NCBI GenBank assembly: GCA_041736155.1
Contig: JBGSUL010000032.1
Location: 62,001-126,000 of the forward strand
Length of the DNA stretch: 64,000 nt
Direction: 5' to 3'
DNA from: JANPLN01 sp041736155
GTDB taxonomy: Bacteria; Bdellovibrionota; Bdellovibrionia; Bdellovibrionales; JAGQZY01
Shown: positions 52,678 through 61,104 of the stretch, one piece after another
Numbering within the stretch: position 1 is the first letter of the stretch
Layout of the letters: every line of letters starts with the position of its first letter
Position numbers and translations under genes: made by a program
The notes under the pieces: generated by a model
Database searches by the model: none
What the model saw: only the letters and a program-made list of their open reading frames with translations
Told to the model about the DNA's origin: nothing

Positions 52678-53967
52678 TTAGGGATAATTTCTTCCATAGA
52701 GACGAGGGAAAGGAATAGTTTCACGCACATGCTGAAGACCGCAGATCCACGCCACGGTTCGCTCCACGCCCAAGCCAAATCCCGAGTGCGGGAAAGAGCC
52801 AAAGCGGCGCATGTCGAGATACCATTCAAAATCCTCTTGTTTTAATTTGTGTTCTTGAATGCGAGTTTTGAGTTTTTCAACACTCTCTTCACGTTGTCCA
52901 CCGCCGATGATTTCGCCATACCCTTCGGTGGCTAAAAGATCGCAGCTCATGCTGTATTCCGGCTCGTTGGGATCTTGTTTCATATAGAAAGCTTTGATCG
53001 CCGAAGGGAAGTGGTGAACAAAAACAGGGCGTTCAAATTTGGTACAAATGATTTCTTCGTCAGGAGCCCCAAAATCGTCGCCGACGATAAAGTTTTTATT
53101 TTCTTTTAGAATCATATCTACAGCTTCGCGGTAGTGAATGCGTGGGAATGGGGCTTTGATCACTTCAAGCTTGGATAAATCTCTTCCCAAAATGGTGAGT
53201 TCATCTTTGCGGTTGCGCAGAGTTCGTTGTACAACGTATTCCACAAATTGTTCGGCCAGCTCCATGTTGTCATAGAGATCGTTAAAGGCTACTTCAGGTT
53301 CCACCATCCAGAATTCAATCAGATGGCGACGTGTTTTGGATTTTTCCGCACGAAACGTGGGGCCAAAACAGTACACCTTGCCAAGAGCAGCGGCGGTGGC
53401 TTCCATGTAAAGTTGGCCACTTTGTGACAGATATGCTTTTTCTTCGAAGTATTTAGTTTCAAAAAGATTGGAAGTGCCTTCACACGCACTGGGAGTGAAA
53501 ATCGGAGCATCGGTGAGAGTAAATCCGCGACCGTTAAAGAAATCGCGAATGGCGTTGACGATTTCTGAGCGAATACGCAAAACCGCATGTTGACGTCGGC
53601 CACGAATCCACAAGTGGCGATGGTTCATCAAAAAATCAGGACCGTGCTCTTTGTGAGTGATGGGGTAATCGACCGAAGGTGCAAGAATCTCGAGAGTCTT
53701 GGCGACGAGCTCATATCCACCCGGACTGCGAGGCTCCGCTTTCACTTCGCCAGACACTTTCACCGAACACTCTTGTGTGAGTTGATCGAATGTGGAAAAC
53801 GTTGTGGGGTCTGTGGTTTCTTCGGAGAAGATGCATTGGCAAAGTCCGGTGCCATCGCGAAGGATGAGGAATTTATTTTTTTTGGATCCACGCAGATTAA
53901 ACGCCCAACCCTTCAGCTCGACAGTTTGACCCACGTAATTTTTTAAGTCTTCAATGTAGTAACGCAA
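52678..53967 (-). CDS. asnS: Asparaginyl-tRNA synthetase
   Basis: About 429 residues. An OB-fold anticodon domain (VGQTVELKGWAFNLRGSKK) leads to a class II catalytic core with motif 2 FRAEKSKTRRHLIEFWMVE and motif 3 GFGLGVERTVAWICG. The absence of extra AspRS/GAD insertions and the motif 2 residues favour AsnRS over AspRS. TTG 53967-53965 is chosen because AGGAGG lies 5 nt upstream; ATG 54003 would add 12 residues. It is the first gene of the carboxylase operon. Confidence 0.93.
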   Translation of the reverse strand: MRYYIEDLKNYVGQTVELKGWAFNLRGSKKNKFLILRDGTGLCQCIFSEETTDPTTFSTFDQLTQECSVKVSGEVKAEPRSPGGYELVAKTLEILAPSVDYPITHKEHGPDFLMNHRHLWIRGRRQHAVLRIRSEIVNAIRDFFNGRGFTLTDAPIFTPSACEGTSNLFETKYFEEKAYLSQSGQLYMEATAAALGKVYCFGPTFRAEKSKTRRHLIEFWMVEPEVAFNDLYDNMELAEQFVEYVVQRTLRNRKDELTILGRDLSKLEVIKAPFPRIHYREAVDMILKENKNFIVGDDFGAPDEEIICTKFERPVFVHHFPSAIKAFYMKQDPNEPEYSMSCDLLATEGYGEIIGGGQREESVEKLKTRIQEHKLKQEDFEWYLDMRRFGSFPHSGFGLGVERTVAWICGLQHVRETIPFPRLYGRNYP

Positions 53968-54198
53968 CGACCCCTCCTCCACCAGCCAGGTTGGCCCATG
54001 CAATTCTTCGCCGCAAGCATTCGTCGCAACTCGTCAGTTCGTTTGCTCAGAGGGGCATCCTAACTGTTTTCTGACGGAAAAATCAAGAAATGGTTGGGGC
54101 TTACATAGCCTGAAAAAGACGCTGAGTCGCATTTACGGACGCGAAGTGTTGAGCTCGCAAATTTTTTGTATTAGTGTGCGTTTTTTACCGGAGTTGGG
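53968..54198. other. Gene-free stretch between asnS and the S9 peptidase (left part)
   Basis: Between the divergent asnS and peptidase genes (53968-54299) I see no coding region. The left part has no clear promoter boxes; TTGAGC near 54150 with TATTAG 14 nt on is too close-spaced. The right part holds a 32-bp inverted repeat described separately. Confidence 0.5.
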
Positions 54199-54271
54199 CC
54201 TGTTTCTGTACGCAGGGCATTGCAAAAAGGATCGGCGTACCTTTTTGCAATGCCCTGCGTACAGAAACAGG
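54199..54271. repeat. Perfect 32-bp inverted repeat with 9-nt loop
   Basis: Arms 54199-54230 and 54240-54271 are exact reverse complements; the arms begin CCTGTTTCTGTACGCAGGGC and end near the loop with GCAAAAAGG. Loop ATCGGCGTA. A second, bulged pairing of CCGG (54188-54191 with 54281-54284) would extend it. It ends 28 nt before the peptidase ATG, so it would be in that gene's leader. Confidence 0.92.
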
Positions 54272-54299
54272 AGCTGGTCACCGGCAATAGGGAGCCTCT

Positions 54300-56405
54300 A
54301 TGAAGCAAATTATGATCCTTTTATTACTCGTTTCTTGTGCGCACCGTCCTCAGCAAGCCAGCCAAGATAATTACCTCTGGTTGGAGGATATCGAAGGGGC
54401 CGAAGCTCTTAAGTGGGTGGAGGCGCAGAATGAGAAAAGCCAAAAAGCGCTAACGCAAAATTCCCGCTATCAAAAAGCCGAAAAAGACACTTTGGCGATT
54501 TTAGAAGCAAAAGACAAAATTCCCACTGGATATTTTGAAGGATCGAACATTGTGAACTTTTGGCGTGACGATGTGGCGGTCCGCGGTCTTTTGCGAAAGA
54601 CACCTTATACAGAATACAAAAAAGCAAACCCCAAATGGAAAACAATTCTCGACATCGATGCTCTGGCGAAGAAGGAAAACGAGAATTGGGTGTTTAAAGG
54701 CATGGATTGTTTAGAGCCCGAATATCAATACTGTATGGTTTCACTTTCGCGCGGTGGAAAAGATGCCACAGTCAGCCGAGAATTTGACGGCAAAAAAATG
54801 AAGTTTGTCGACAAAGGATTTACTCTGCCAGAAGCCAAAACGGGCCTTACTTGGGCAGATAAAGATCATTTGCTCGTTTCTACAGATTTTGGTGAAGGAA
54901 CTCTCACAGAGTCGGGTTATCCACGGCAAATTCGTCTTTGGAAACGGGGAACGCCAATCGCGTCGGCAAAAACTCTGATGAACATCGAAGTCAAAGATGT
55001 GCGCGCCACATCTTGGCGCATGGAACATCGACAAAAAGCAATCTTGATCCTGAGTCACGCCATAGATTTTTTTAATACGGAAGAAAGTGTTTTTGATTTA
55101 AAGACAGGAAAAGTTTTTAAAATTTCTAAGCCGCCACAAAGTGAACTGGTGGGCTATTACGACGGATATCTTCTCTATAAACTTCGCAAGCCTTGGAGTT
55201 TTGCGGGAACAGAGTATATGCCAGGCGCAGTGATTTCTCTTGCGCAATCCTCTGTGGGCAAAGAACTCACGGCGACGGATGTGGCCTTGCTCTTTTCTCC
55301 TAAGGCCAATCAATCTGTGCAAAGTGTGACAGAGTTAAAAGATAAAATTGTGATTGCGACTTTAGAAGATGTGAAGAGTCAGCTTTATTACACAGAGAAA
55401 AAAGGTGGTAAAGAAGCTCTTTGGGCCGCTTCCAAGGCGCTCATTTTGGTCGATGGAACGGGGCAAGTTCAAACTGTCAGTTCGACAGATGAAAAAGATC
55501 TGTTTTTATTCTCTTATGAAAACTTCAATCAACCCAACACACTGTATGAATATGAATTTCTCGACAAAGTAAAAAAGCTAAAAGCCAGTCCAGATCGTTT
55601 TGATGCCAAAGACCTTGTGGTATCGCAAAAATTTGCGACCAGCAAAGACGGCACCAAAATTCCTTACTTTTTAGTGCATAAAAAAGGTTTGGTTTTAGAT
55701 GGAACGGCTCCCACGCTTCAATATGGCTATGGAGGATTTAACTCCTCGCAAACGCCACAATACAATTCGCTCGTAGGTAAGTTGTGGATGGAGCGCGGAG
55801 GTGTTTACGTCGTGGCCAACATTCGCGGTGGTGGCGAGTACGGCCCGAGCTGGCATCAGGCAGTGCTGAAAGAAAATCGCCAAAAAGCCTATGATGATTT
55901 TATTGCTGTTTCGGAAGACTTAATCAAAAACAAAGTCACAAGTCCTTCGCGCTTAGCGATTCGCGGGGGCAGCAATGGCGGTCTGTTGGTGGGCGCAGTG
56001 ATGGCGCAACGACCAGATCTTTATGGTGCTGTTTTGTGCTGGGTTCCGCTCCTCGACATGGTTCGCTACAATAAACTTTTGGCGGGCGCGAGTTGGATGA
56101 GTGAGTACGGCAACCCCGATGTTCCTAAAGAGTTGGAGCCCATTCTCAAATATTCACCTTACCAAAACGTGCACGAAGATCGTAAGTATCCGCCAATTTT
56201 GTTAGTAACGTCGACCAAAGATGATCGGGTGCACCCCGGGCACGCTCGTAAAATGGCGGCCAAGATGATCGATCAAAAACATTTTGTGATGTACTACGAA
56301 AACACCGAAGGCGGCCACGGAGCCGGCGCGAATTTAAAACAACTCGCTAAGCTCAATGCTCTTCAGTTTGAGTTCTTATTGCAAACCATCGGTACGAGTC
56401 TATAA
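54300..56405 (+). CDS. Prolyl oligopeptidase family (S9A) lipoprotein
   Basis: 701 residues. MKQIMILLLLVSCAHRP has a lipobox, so the enzyme is likely membrane-anchored in the envelope. The N-terminal part includes DNYLWLEDIEGAEAL, then a seven-bladed beta-propeller. The catalytic domain has Ser558 (GGSNGGLL), Asp at 641/642 (KDDRVHPGH) and His673 (GGHGAG). It cleaves short peptides after proline. A role in degrading prey peptides is plausible. The ATG is 28 nt past the inverted repeat. Confidence 0.95.
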   Translation: MKQIMILLLLVSCAHRPQQASQDNYLWLEDIEGAEALKWVEAQNEKSQKALTQNSRYQKAEKDTLAILEAKDKIPTGYFEGSNIVNFWRDDVAVRGLLRKTPYTEYKKANPKWKTILDIDALAKKENENWVFKGMDCLEPEYQYCMVSLSRGGKDATVSREFDGKKMKFVDKGFTLPEAKTGLTWADKDHLLVSTDFGEGTLTESGYPRQIRLWKRGTPIASAKTLMNIEVKDVRATSWRMEHRQKAILILSHAIDFFNTEESVFDLKTGKVFKISKPPQSELVGYYDGYLLYKLRKPWSFAGTEYMPGAVISLAQSSVGKELTATDVALLFSPKANQSVQSVTELKDKIVIATLEDVKSQLYYTEKKGGKEALWAASKALILVDGTGQVQTVSSTDEKDLFLFSYENFNQPNTLYEYEFLDKVKKLKASPDRFDAKDLVVSQKFATSKDGTKIPYFLVHKKGLVLDGTAPTLQYGYGGFNSSQTPQYNSLVGKLWMERGGVYVVANIRGGGEYGPSWHQAVLKENRQKAYDDFIAVSEDLIKNKVTSPSRLAIRGGSNGGLLVGAVMAQRPDLYGAVLCWVPLLDMVRYNKLLAGASWMSEYGNPDVPKELEPILKYSPYQNVHEDRKYPPILLVTSTKDDRVHPGHARKMAAKMIDQKHFVMYYENTEGGHGAGANLKQLAKLNALQFEFLLQTIGTSL

Positions 56406-56633
56406 ACACAGGTTATCAGGGACACCTGTATCCCTGAACACTGGGTATCCGGAATTTTACCTGATACCGGGTATACTTGGATTCACGTATACGTGATAGC
56501 CAGTATTGTTATTTAAGCGCTCGAGAGAATGGGTTCTTCTTTAATGGAATTTTTGGATAAGTTCTCGGAGTTATTACCGAGAACTTCTAGGTTAAGAATT
56601 CCGTGTTTATAAACACATGCACAGGTAGCTTTA
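56406..56633. repeat. Intergenic region with several palindromes
   Basis: TCAGGGA/TCCCTGA (56416-56422, 56431-56437), GGTATC/GATACC (56444-56449, 56463-56468), a 14-bp perfect palindrome TCACGTATACGTGA (56483-56496), GTTCTCGG/CCGAGAAC (56561-56568, 56577-56584) and a second perfect one, GTGTTTATAAACAC (56603-56616). TATAAACACA occurs directly at 56401-56410 and 56609-56618. No gene is seen. The gap separates two convergent genes. Confidence 0.7.
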
Positions 56634-57689
56634 CTATTGTTGAACTCCTGTTGGATTTCCCATTACATCTACATCGCCCATGGGTTTATTTCGCGACTCA
56701 TTTTGGATTGCTAAATTCAGTACTCTGGCCTTTTCCTTAAGATAGGCCTCGAGAGTAGCTGCACTCTCAGAAGTACAGCTCGGAACGCCACTGGGCCAAA
56801 CAGAATTCAACAGTGAGGTTTCGACCGGCACATCACCGCTTCTCTCAGGTGAAAAGGCCGAACCGAGCAATTCTCCTCCAGCCATGAATGCAGCGGTGAC
56901 ATTCGCAGAATAACCATTTAAGGCACCTTCAAATTTCCCGGTCGATGTTTGATCAAGCAGTGCGTGGTCAACTTTCCACTGATCGAAGTCGTTTTTCCAC
57001 TCCGTTGACTTAAACCCACCATGAACTACGTATCTGGCTCCCTGGCACACGACTGTACCTTTATAAATCAGATTTCGAAGACCAACGAGAGTCCACTCAA
57101 GTGGAAAGCCGAAGCCGTTCATACCTACAGCTCCTACACCTTGCACTCCTGTGTATACGGTCTTGAAAGAATGGTATGTTCCCGCATAGGCCGCAGCCGA
57201 TATCGTTTCAAAAATATCTGCGGTAACTCCAGCATGAGCTGACTCCAGCATGAGGTGAATAAGCCCTGAAGTTTTAAAGCGCGATGATCGCTCCAAAACG
57301 CGTTTAAATATTCGATCAAAAGTGACATTTTCTTTTGATCGAACAACAACTTCTCCGTTCAACCAAACTTCGCCCTTAGTAGGACTTACTCTCAAAGCAA
57401 TGCTCTTCCAGTTTAATTTATCAGATGAAATTTTTCCTGGCAGGAGTTTCAACGACGGCTCAATTTTATTCTTTCTCAAAAGATCTTGAACGGCAGCCTT
57501 CTCATCAATATTTATTAGCTTGTAAGTTAACAAGCCGTTGAGAAGTTCTTCTATCGATCCAAAAGAATCCACAAACGCGGCAGTACCAGTTGTACTTACT
57601 TGCTTGGGACGAAGACCCTTGGCCTGCGCACTATGCCCACTCAATTGAGTCAAGAAAGTTGCTAGAATGATTAATCGGGTGATGATCAT
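56634..57689 (-). CDS. Large secreted protein of unknown function
   Basis: 351 residues with a signal peptide (MIITRLIILATFLTQLSGHS). A middle Gly/Ala/Tyr-rich region (AAAYAGTYHSFKTVYTGVQG) and a C-terminal Ser/Asn-rich tail follow. Two Cys (VVCQGARYV, PSCTSES) are present. No family recognised. A good promoter (-10 TATAAT) lies 47 nt upstream and a GAGAGG ribosome-binding site precedes the ATG. Confidence 0.72.
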   Translation of the reverse strand: MIITRLIILATFLTQLSGHSAQAKGLRPKQVSTTGTAAFVDSFGSIEELLNGLLTYKLINIDEKAAVQDLLRKNKIEPSLKLLPGKISSDKLNWKSIALRVSPTKGEVWLNGEVVVRSKENVTFDRIFKRVLERSSRFKTSGLIHLMLESAHAGVTADIFETISAAAYAGTYHSFKTVYTGVQGVGAVGMNGFGFPLEWTLVGLRNLIYKGTVVCQGARYVVHGGFKSTEWKNDFDQWKVDHALLDQTSTGKFEGALNGYSANVTAAFMAGGELLGSAFSPERSGDVPVETSLLNSVWPSGVPSCTSESAATLEAYLKEKARVLNLAIQNESRNKPMGDVDVMGNPTGVQQ

Positions 57690-57995
57690 AGATACCTCTC
57701 GCAGATATATTTGCCGTTACGTTCACTAGTTCGGAATTATATTAAAAATTGTTAATGCGACAAAGGTTGAGTTGAGACCAAAGTCTAATGTCAAAAATCG
57801 AAAATTGCCTATTAAATCGGTAAAAAATATACCTACAGCGAAGTAACCCAATACACCAATCATTCAATAGGAGATCTGGCATTACTTAATGGGAACCATG
57901 GTCATCAGCAAAAAATGAAGAAGGATTTCTGCTGCCGTTACGGCAGTGGAAATAAAAGTGTCAAACGAGAGTCGTGTCTACAGACCCAGAGGATC
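57690..57995. other. Gene-free stretch (306 nt) upstream of the secreted protein
   Basis: Between the secreted-protein gene and the transposase-like gene, both minus strand. It holds the promoter 57736-57763 and a small hairpin CTGCCG/CGGCAG near 57934-57948 with loop TTA. No coding sequence is seen. The hairpin is too GC-short and has no T-run for a terminator. Confidence 0.5.
57736..57763 (-). promoter_or_regulatory. Promoter of the 56634-57689 gene
   Basis: On the minus strand TTGTCG (57763-57758), a 16-nt spacer and a perfect TATAAT (57741-57736) sit 47 nt before the ATG. The -10 is exact. Confidence 0.55.
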
Positions 57996-58508
57996 TTAGG
58001 CGCTCGAAGTCTCGGGTGTTATTGGCGTGAAGCCGGCGACAACTTCTAATTGTTGTCGGAGCCATTGCGCCGCTTTCGAAAAATTTTTCCAGTTTAGAAT
58101 CTGCGTATAGGGACGGGCGATCCAAAACTTCTTTCCGCGAGCACGTCCCTTTTCCGCATCGAGAACGATGCGGGCGACGTGGCCGGACAAGGCGCGCACA
58201 AACTTATGAAAGGCCTTGCGCGAACGGATATGCACAATCAACTGCAGATGGTCTCCTGCATTGACGAATCGAAAGATTCGTAAATTCGTTAATTTTGCTA
58301 ACCGTCGCGCAGAGGCCTCAATACGTGAAGCGAAAGGCTTTCTTAAAAAAGATCTTTCGCCTTTGGCAAATTCCGACTTGAGCACCAAATGCACGGGTTT
58401 TTTGAGGGAAATGGGACGAGCGGTTCTTGGATTCCCCTTCAAATGAAGACCACCAAATCTTTTGGTGCCTAAGTCGTTAAATTCTTCAAAAGCCAATTGT
58501 TGCGCCAT
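57996..58508 (-). CDS. Transposase-like (Y1/REP-associated type) protein with altered HUH motif
   Basis: 170 residues. Compared with the RAYT/TnpA-type family, the segments KPVHLVLKSEFAKG, FRFVNAGDHLQLIVH and KKFWIARPYTQIL are in order. The HUH motif normally ends in His; here it reads H87-L-Q89, so one metal ligand is Gln (HUQ type). Tyr134 is the candidate nucleophile. Family proteins cut and join single strands at palindromes. No terminal repeats flank this gene visibly. Catalytic activity is doubtful. Confidence 0.6.
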   Translation of the reverse strand: MAQQLAFEEFNDLGTKRFGGLHLKGNPRTARPISLKKPVHLVLKSEFAKGERSFLRKPFASRIEASARRLAKLTNLRIFRFVNAGDHLQLIVHIRSRKAFHKFVRALSGHVARIVLDAEKGRARGKKFWIARPYTQILNWKNFSKAAQWLRQQLEVVAGFTPITPETSSA

Positions 58509-58706
58509 ATATTTATGATTCCGTAAAGTTTCAGCGATGTCAATTTTTTATTGTAGCGACAATTTGGGGCGCCGCAAAAGAGGCGGTGTCTAAAGTTTTG
58601 ACAGCTCAAGGAGGCGACGAGGGCTTTATTGAGAGTAGAAAAACATCACGAGCGGCACTGGGCTTGCTCTTTCTCAGTATGGAAACTAGTTATTTGAGGG
58701 GAAATC

Positions 58707-59339
58707 ATGAAGAATCTATTTTTTATTTTATTAAGCTTAGGGCTGCTCGTCAGCGGGTGCGCTGAGAAGTCTTATAACTCCTTCTCGCCGATCTCATCAG
58801 AAGACGATAACTTTGGTGATGATGATGATGTTATCGTGGACCCAGACGATGATGACGACGATGGCGTGGTCGTTTGTCCTCGTTACGATCTTGTCGTCAT
58901 TTCGAGTGATACAATCACAGCCTCACGCAACTACAAGTTTGTTTTTAATTCAGAAATGAAACAGACGACCACTCAAGGGAAAATCGATGTGACCTTTAAT
59001 AAAGACAGTTCCACTGTTCATTACATACAGTGTTCTGGCGCGGTCACAAACACCACAGTCCTTCCTAGCTTTAAGCCACTTGATGCGACAGAGGACATTA
59101 CGAAACAAATCGCAATTTATCCCGGCCGTAGCTGCACAACTCAGATTGCACAAAAACAAGAAACGATCCGTGTGATTGATTCCGCTAATGGCGAAATTCT
59201 TTTTGATGAAGAAGAATTCCGCGCTAAAGTCGGAGCCTGTGCTTTTGGATATACAGCCGATGGAGAAGTTCTTCGCGAACAAATCTTACAATTCGCTCGT
59301 GGAGTTGTAGATAATGCGGCGTCGAGCTGTCATAAGTAA
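58707..59339 (+). CDS. Asp-rich lipoprotein of unknown function
   Basis: 210 residues. MKNLFFILLSLGLLVSGC is a clear lipoprotein signal. An acidic stretch (about 32-54: DNFGDDDD and DPDDDDDDG) follows, which may bind Ca2+. The rest is beta-rich with several Cys (VVCPRYDL, IQCSGAV, GRSCTTQI, GACAFGY, SSCHK), probably disulfide-bonded. GAGGGG lies upstream. No family recognised. It precedes the tandem hairpin repeats. Confidence 0.78.
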   Translation: MKNLFFILLSLGLLVSGCAEKSYNSFSPISSEDDNFGDDDDVIVDPDDDDDDGVVVCPRYDLVVISSDTITASRNYKFVFNSEMKQTTTQGKIDVTFNKDSSTVHYIQCSGAVTNTTVLPSFKPLDATEDITKQIAIYPGRSCTTQIAQKQETIRVIDSANGEILFDEEEFRAKVGACAFGYTADGEVLREQILQFARGVVDNAASSCHK

Positions 59340-59349
59340 GTTGCTTAAA

Positions 59350-59470
59350 GACTCCGTTGCCTGACGGCGGAGTGGTTAGTTGCTATTCCGTCTCACGACG
59401 GAGCGGCTAGTTGCTATTCCGTCTTACGACGGAGCAGTTAGTTGCTATTCCGTCTCACGACGGAATAGTT
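59350..59470. repeat. Tandem 31-bp hairpin repeat array
   Basis: Three direct 31-bp units (59378-59408, 59409-59439, 59440-59470), each AGTTGCTATTCCGTC with a TCCGTC/GACGGA hairpin inside, plus a degenerate partial unit from 59350. The last unit forms the end of the pgeF coding region on the minus strand. There are no unique spacers, so it is not a CRISPR. Confidence 0.88.
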
Positions 59471-60124
59471 ACGCACCCCGGTTTCGCCGCTGACGAGAGA
59501 GCGACGATACGAAAAAAAATCTAAATCTGTTTTAGTGTCGACGTCGCTCACCCAAATTTGCGAGCGTGAGAATCCGTGCTTTAAAGCTTCCCGAATGACC
59601 AATTCACTTAAAGAGATAAAATATTTATTGTTTGAATGAACACAGAGGGAATCAGCGAGCGCTTTCTTGAGTGTTATACTGTGTGCACTCAGAATACGCT
59701 CTGCTATGTCTAAATCCACCTCGAAACTTTTTTGTTGTATATGGGGTCCAATGTACATACGCAAACTCGTGTCCGAGGACAAGTGACAAGATTGGATAAA
59801 ATGCGAGGTGATTTTTTGCTCTACTCCTCGCCAGCCAGCATGGAGCGCGGCCACCAACAAGTGCTTCGCGCTCGTGAATAGAATGGGCAAACAGTCGGCG
59901 GTTTTGATGGCGAGAGTTTGATCCGGCTCAGCTGTCCAGTGGCCATCGGCCTCAACAATTGTAGGGGAAGCGGCCACCACAGCGCAGCCATGGACTTGTT
60001 TCAATAAGTAAAGTTCATGAGGCGGTGGAGATTCTACCTGCGCGGTAAAATGACGATTGCCAAAAAAAATCTCAAAGGCGTTATCTTTTATGAGAATACC
60101 TTTTTTCGAATCCAGCGAAATCAC
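59438..60124 (-). CDS. pgeF: YfiH/PgeF family protein (multicopper-like purine phosphorylase/polyphenol oxidase)
   Basis: 228 residues. LKQVHG, IKTADCLPILF and ALHAGWRGVEQ supply the His, Cys, His metal ligands of the family, and FFSYRRSLVSGETG the standard end. The usual few residues after ETG (like RFASLIWL) are replaced by VRNYSVVRRNSN, encoded by the tandem repeat array. Members act on purine nucleosides or peptidoglycan precursors. Start GTG 60124 overlaps the rluD stop (GTGA); TTG 60139 is an alternative. GGGAG lies upstream. Confidence 0.9.
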   Translation of the reverse strand: MISLDSKKGILIKDNAFEIFFGNRHFTAQVESPPPHELYLLKQVHGCAVVAASPTIVEADGHWTAEPDQTLAIKTADCLPILFTSAKHLLVAALHAGWRGVEQKITSHFIQSCHLSSDTSLRMYIGPHIQQKSFEVDLDIAERILSAHSITLKKALADSLCVHSNNKYFISLSELVIREALKHGFSRSQIWVSDVDTKTDLDFFSYRRSLVSGETGVRNYSVVRRNSN

Positions 60125-61104
60125 GACGGCAACTCCCAATGACAGAGACGAAAAATTTCTTGCAAGTCAGCGGGCCACGGCGAATTAAAAGAAAGTCGTT
60201 CTTGCTTGTAAGGGTGAACAAATCCCAACTCCTTGGCGTGCAAAGCAAACCTTGGCATATCGAGAATTAATTTTTTGAGAGCTTGTGAAGGGAGGGAATT
60301 GGCGCGTTTTTTTCCGCCATAGGTATCATCGCCGACAATCGGATGAGACAGCGATGACAAATGCACACGGATCTGGTGGGTTCTTCCGGTTTCAAGCTTC
60401 AGTTGTAAAAGGCTCAGGGCTCCGGTGGTTTGCAGGACTTCGTAATGAGTGATGGCAAATTTTCCAATGGGCTCTTGGGTGGCCATAAATTTTTTGCGAT
60501 CTTGAGGGCTGCGCGAAATATAAGAGGTAATGGTTCCCTTTTCTGTTTTCATCTGACCAAATACTACGGCCCAATAAACACGATGGACGGTTTTTCTTAA
60601 AAATTGTTTGGCGAGACTGTGGTGAGTTTTTTCATCTTTTGCCAAAACCAAAAGACCACTGGTGTCTTTGTCGATACGATGGACCAGGCCCGGTCGATAG
60701 GGTGATGAGCCGGGAGACAACGTTTTATGGTGTGCGATCAAAGCATTGATCAGAGTGTCGTTGCGATGACCAGCCGCTGGGTGCACAACCAACCCTGCGG
60801 GTTTATTGAGGACCAACACATGTTCATCCTCGTAACTAATATCGAGAGGAAAGTCATAGGGTGCGAGCCATTCTTCCAATTGCAAAGGCACTTCGGCCAC
60901 AATCTGATCGTTTAATTGCAAAAGATAAGAAGGTTTGATGTAGAGGCCATTCACATAGATTTTTTTATCGGTAAAAATCTTTTTGACCTGGGAGCGTGTA
61001 TTAAACACACCCGCCTTGGCGAGGCCAATATCAGCGCGCAAGCCGGCCAGGTCTTCTGTCACCAATAGTTGGATCTTTTTACTTTTGACTTTACTCTCGT
61101 CCAT
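60121..61104 (-). CDS. rluD: Ribosomal large subunit pseudouridine synthase, RluD family
   Basis: 327 residues. An S4 domain (LRADIGLAKAGVFNTRSQVK) precedes the catalytic domain with the family Asp in HRIDKDTSGLLVLAKD and RTHQIRVHLSSL. It isomerises uridines in 23S rRNA. The exact target cannot be read from the sequence; RluA/C/D share these motifs and the S4 domain favours RluC/D. It overlaps the HTH protein gene upstream by 14 nt and pgeF by 4 nt. Confidence 0.93.
   Translation of the reverse strand: MDESKVKSKKIQLLVTEDLAGLRADIGLAKAGVFNTRSQVKKIFTDKKIYVNGLYIKPSYLLQLNDQIVAEVPLQLEEWLAPYDFPLDISYEDEHVLVLNKPAGLVVHPAAGHRNDTLINALIAHHKTLSPGSSPYRPGLVHRIDKDTSGLLVLAKDEKTHHSLAKQFLRKTVHRVYWAVVFGQMKTEKGTITSYISRSPQDRKKFMATQEPIGKFAITHYEVLQTTGALSLLQLKLETGRTHQIRVHLSSLSHPIVGDDTYGGKKRANSLPSQALKKLILDMPRFALHAKELGFVHPYKQERLSFNSPWPADLQEIFRLCHWELPS

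Noticed and set aside
59378..59470. CRISPR-like array
   Set aside because: The 31-bp units are directly adjacent with no spacers and no cas genes nearby.
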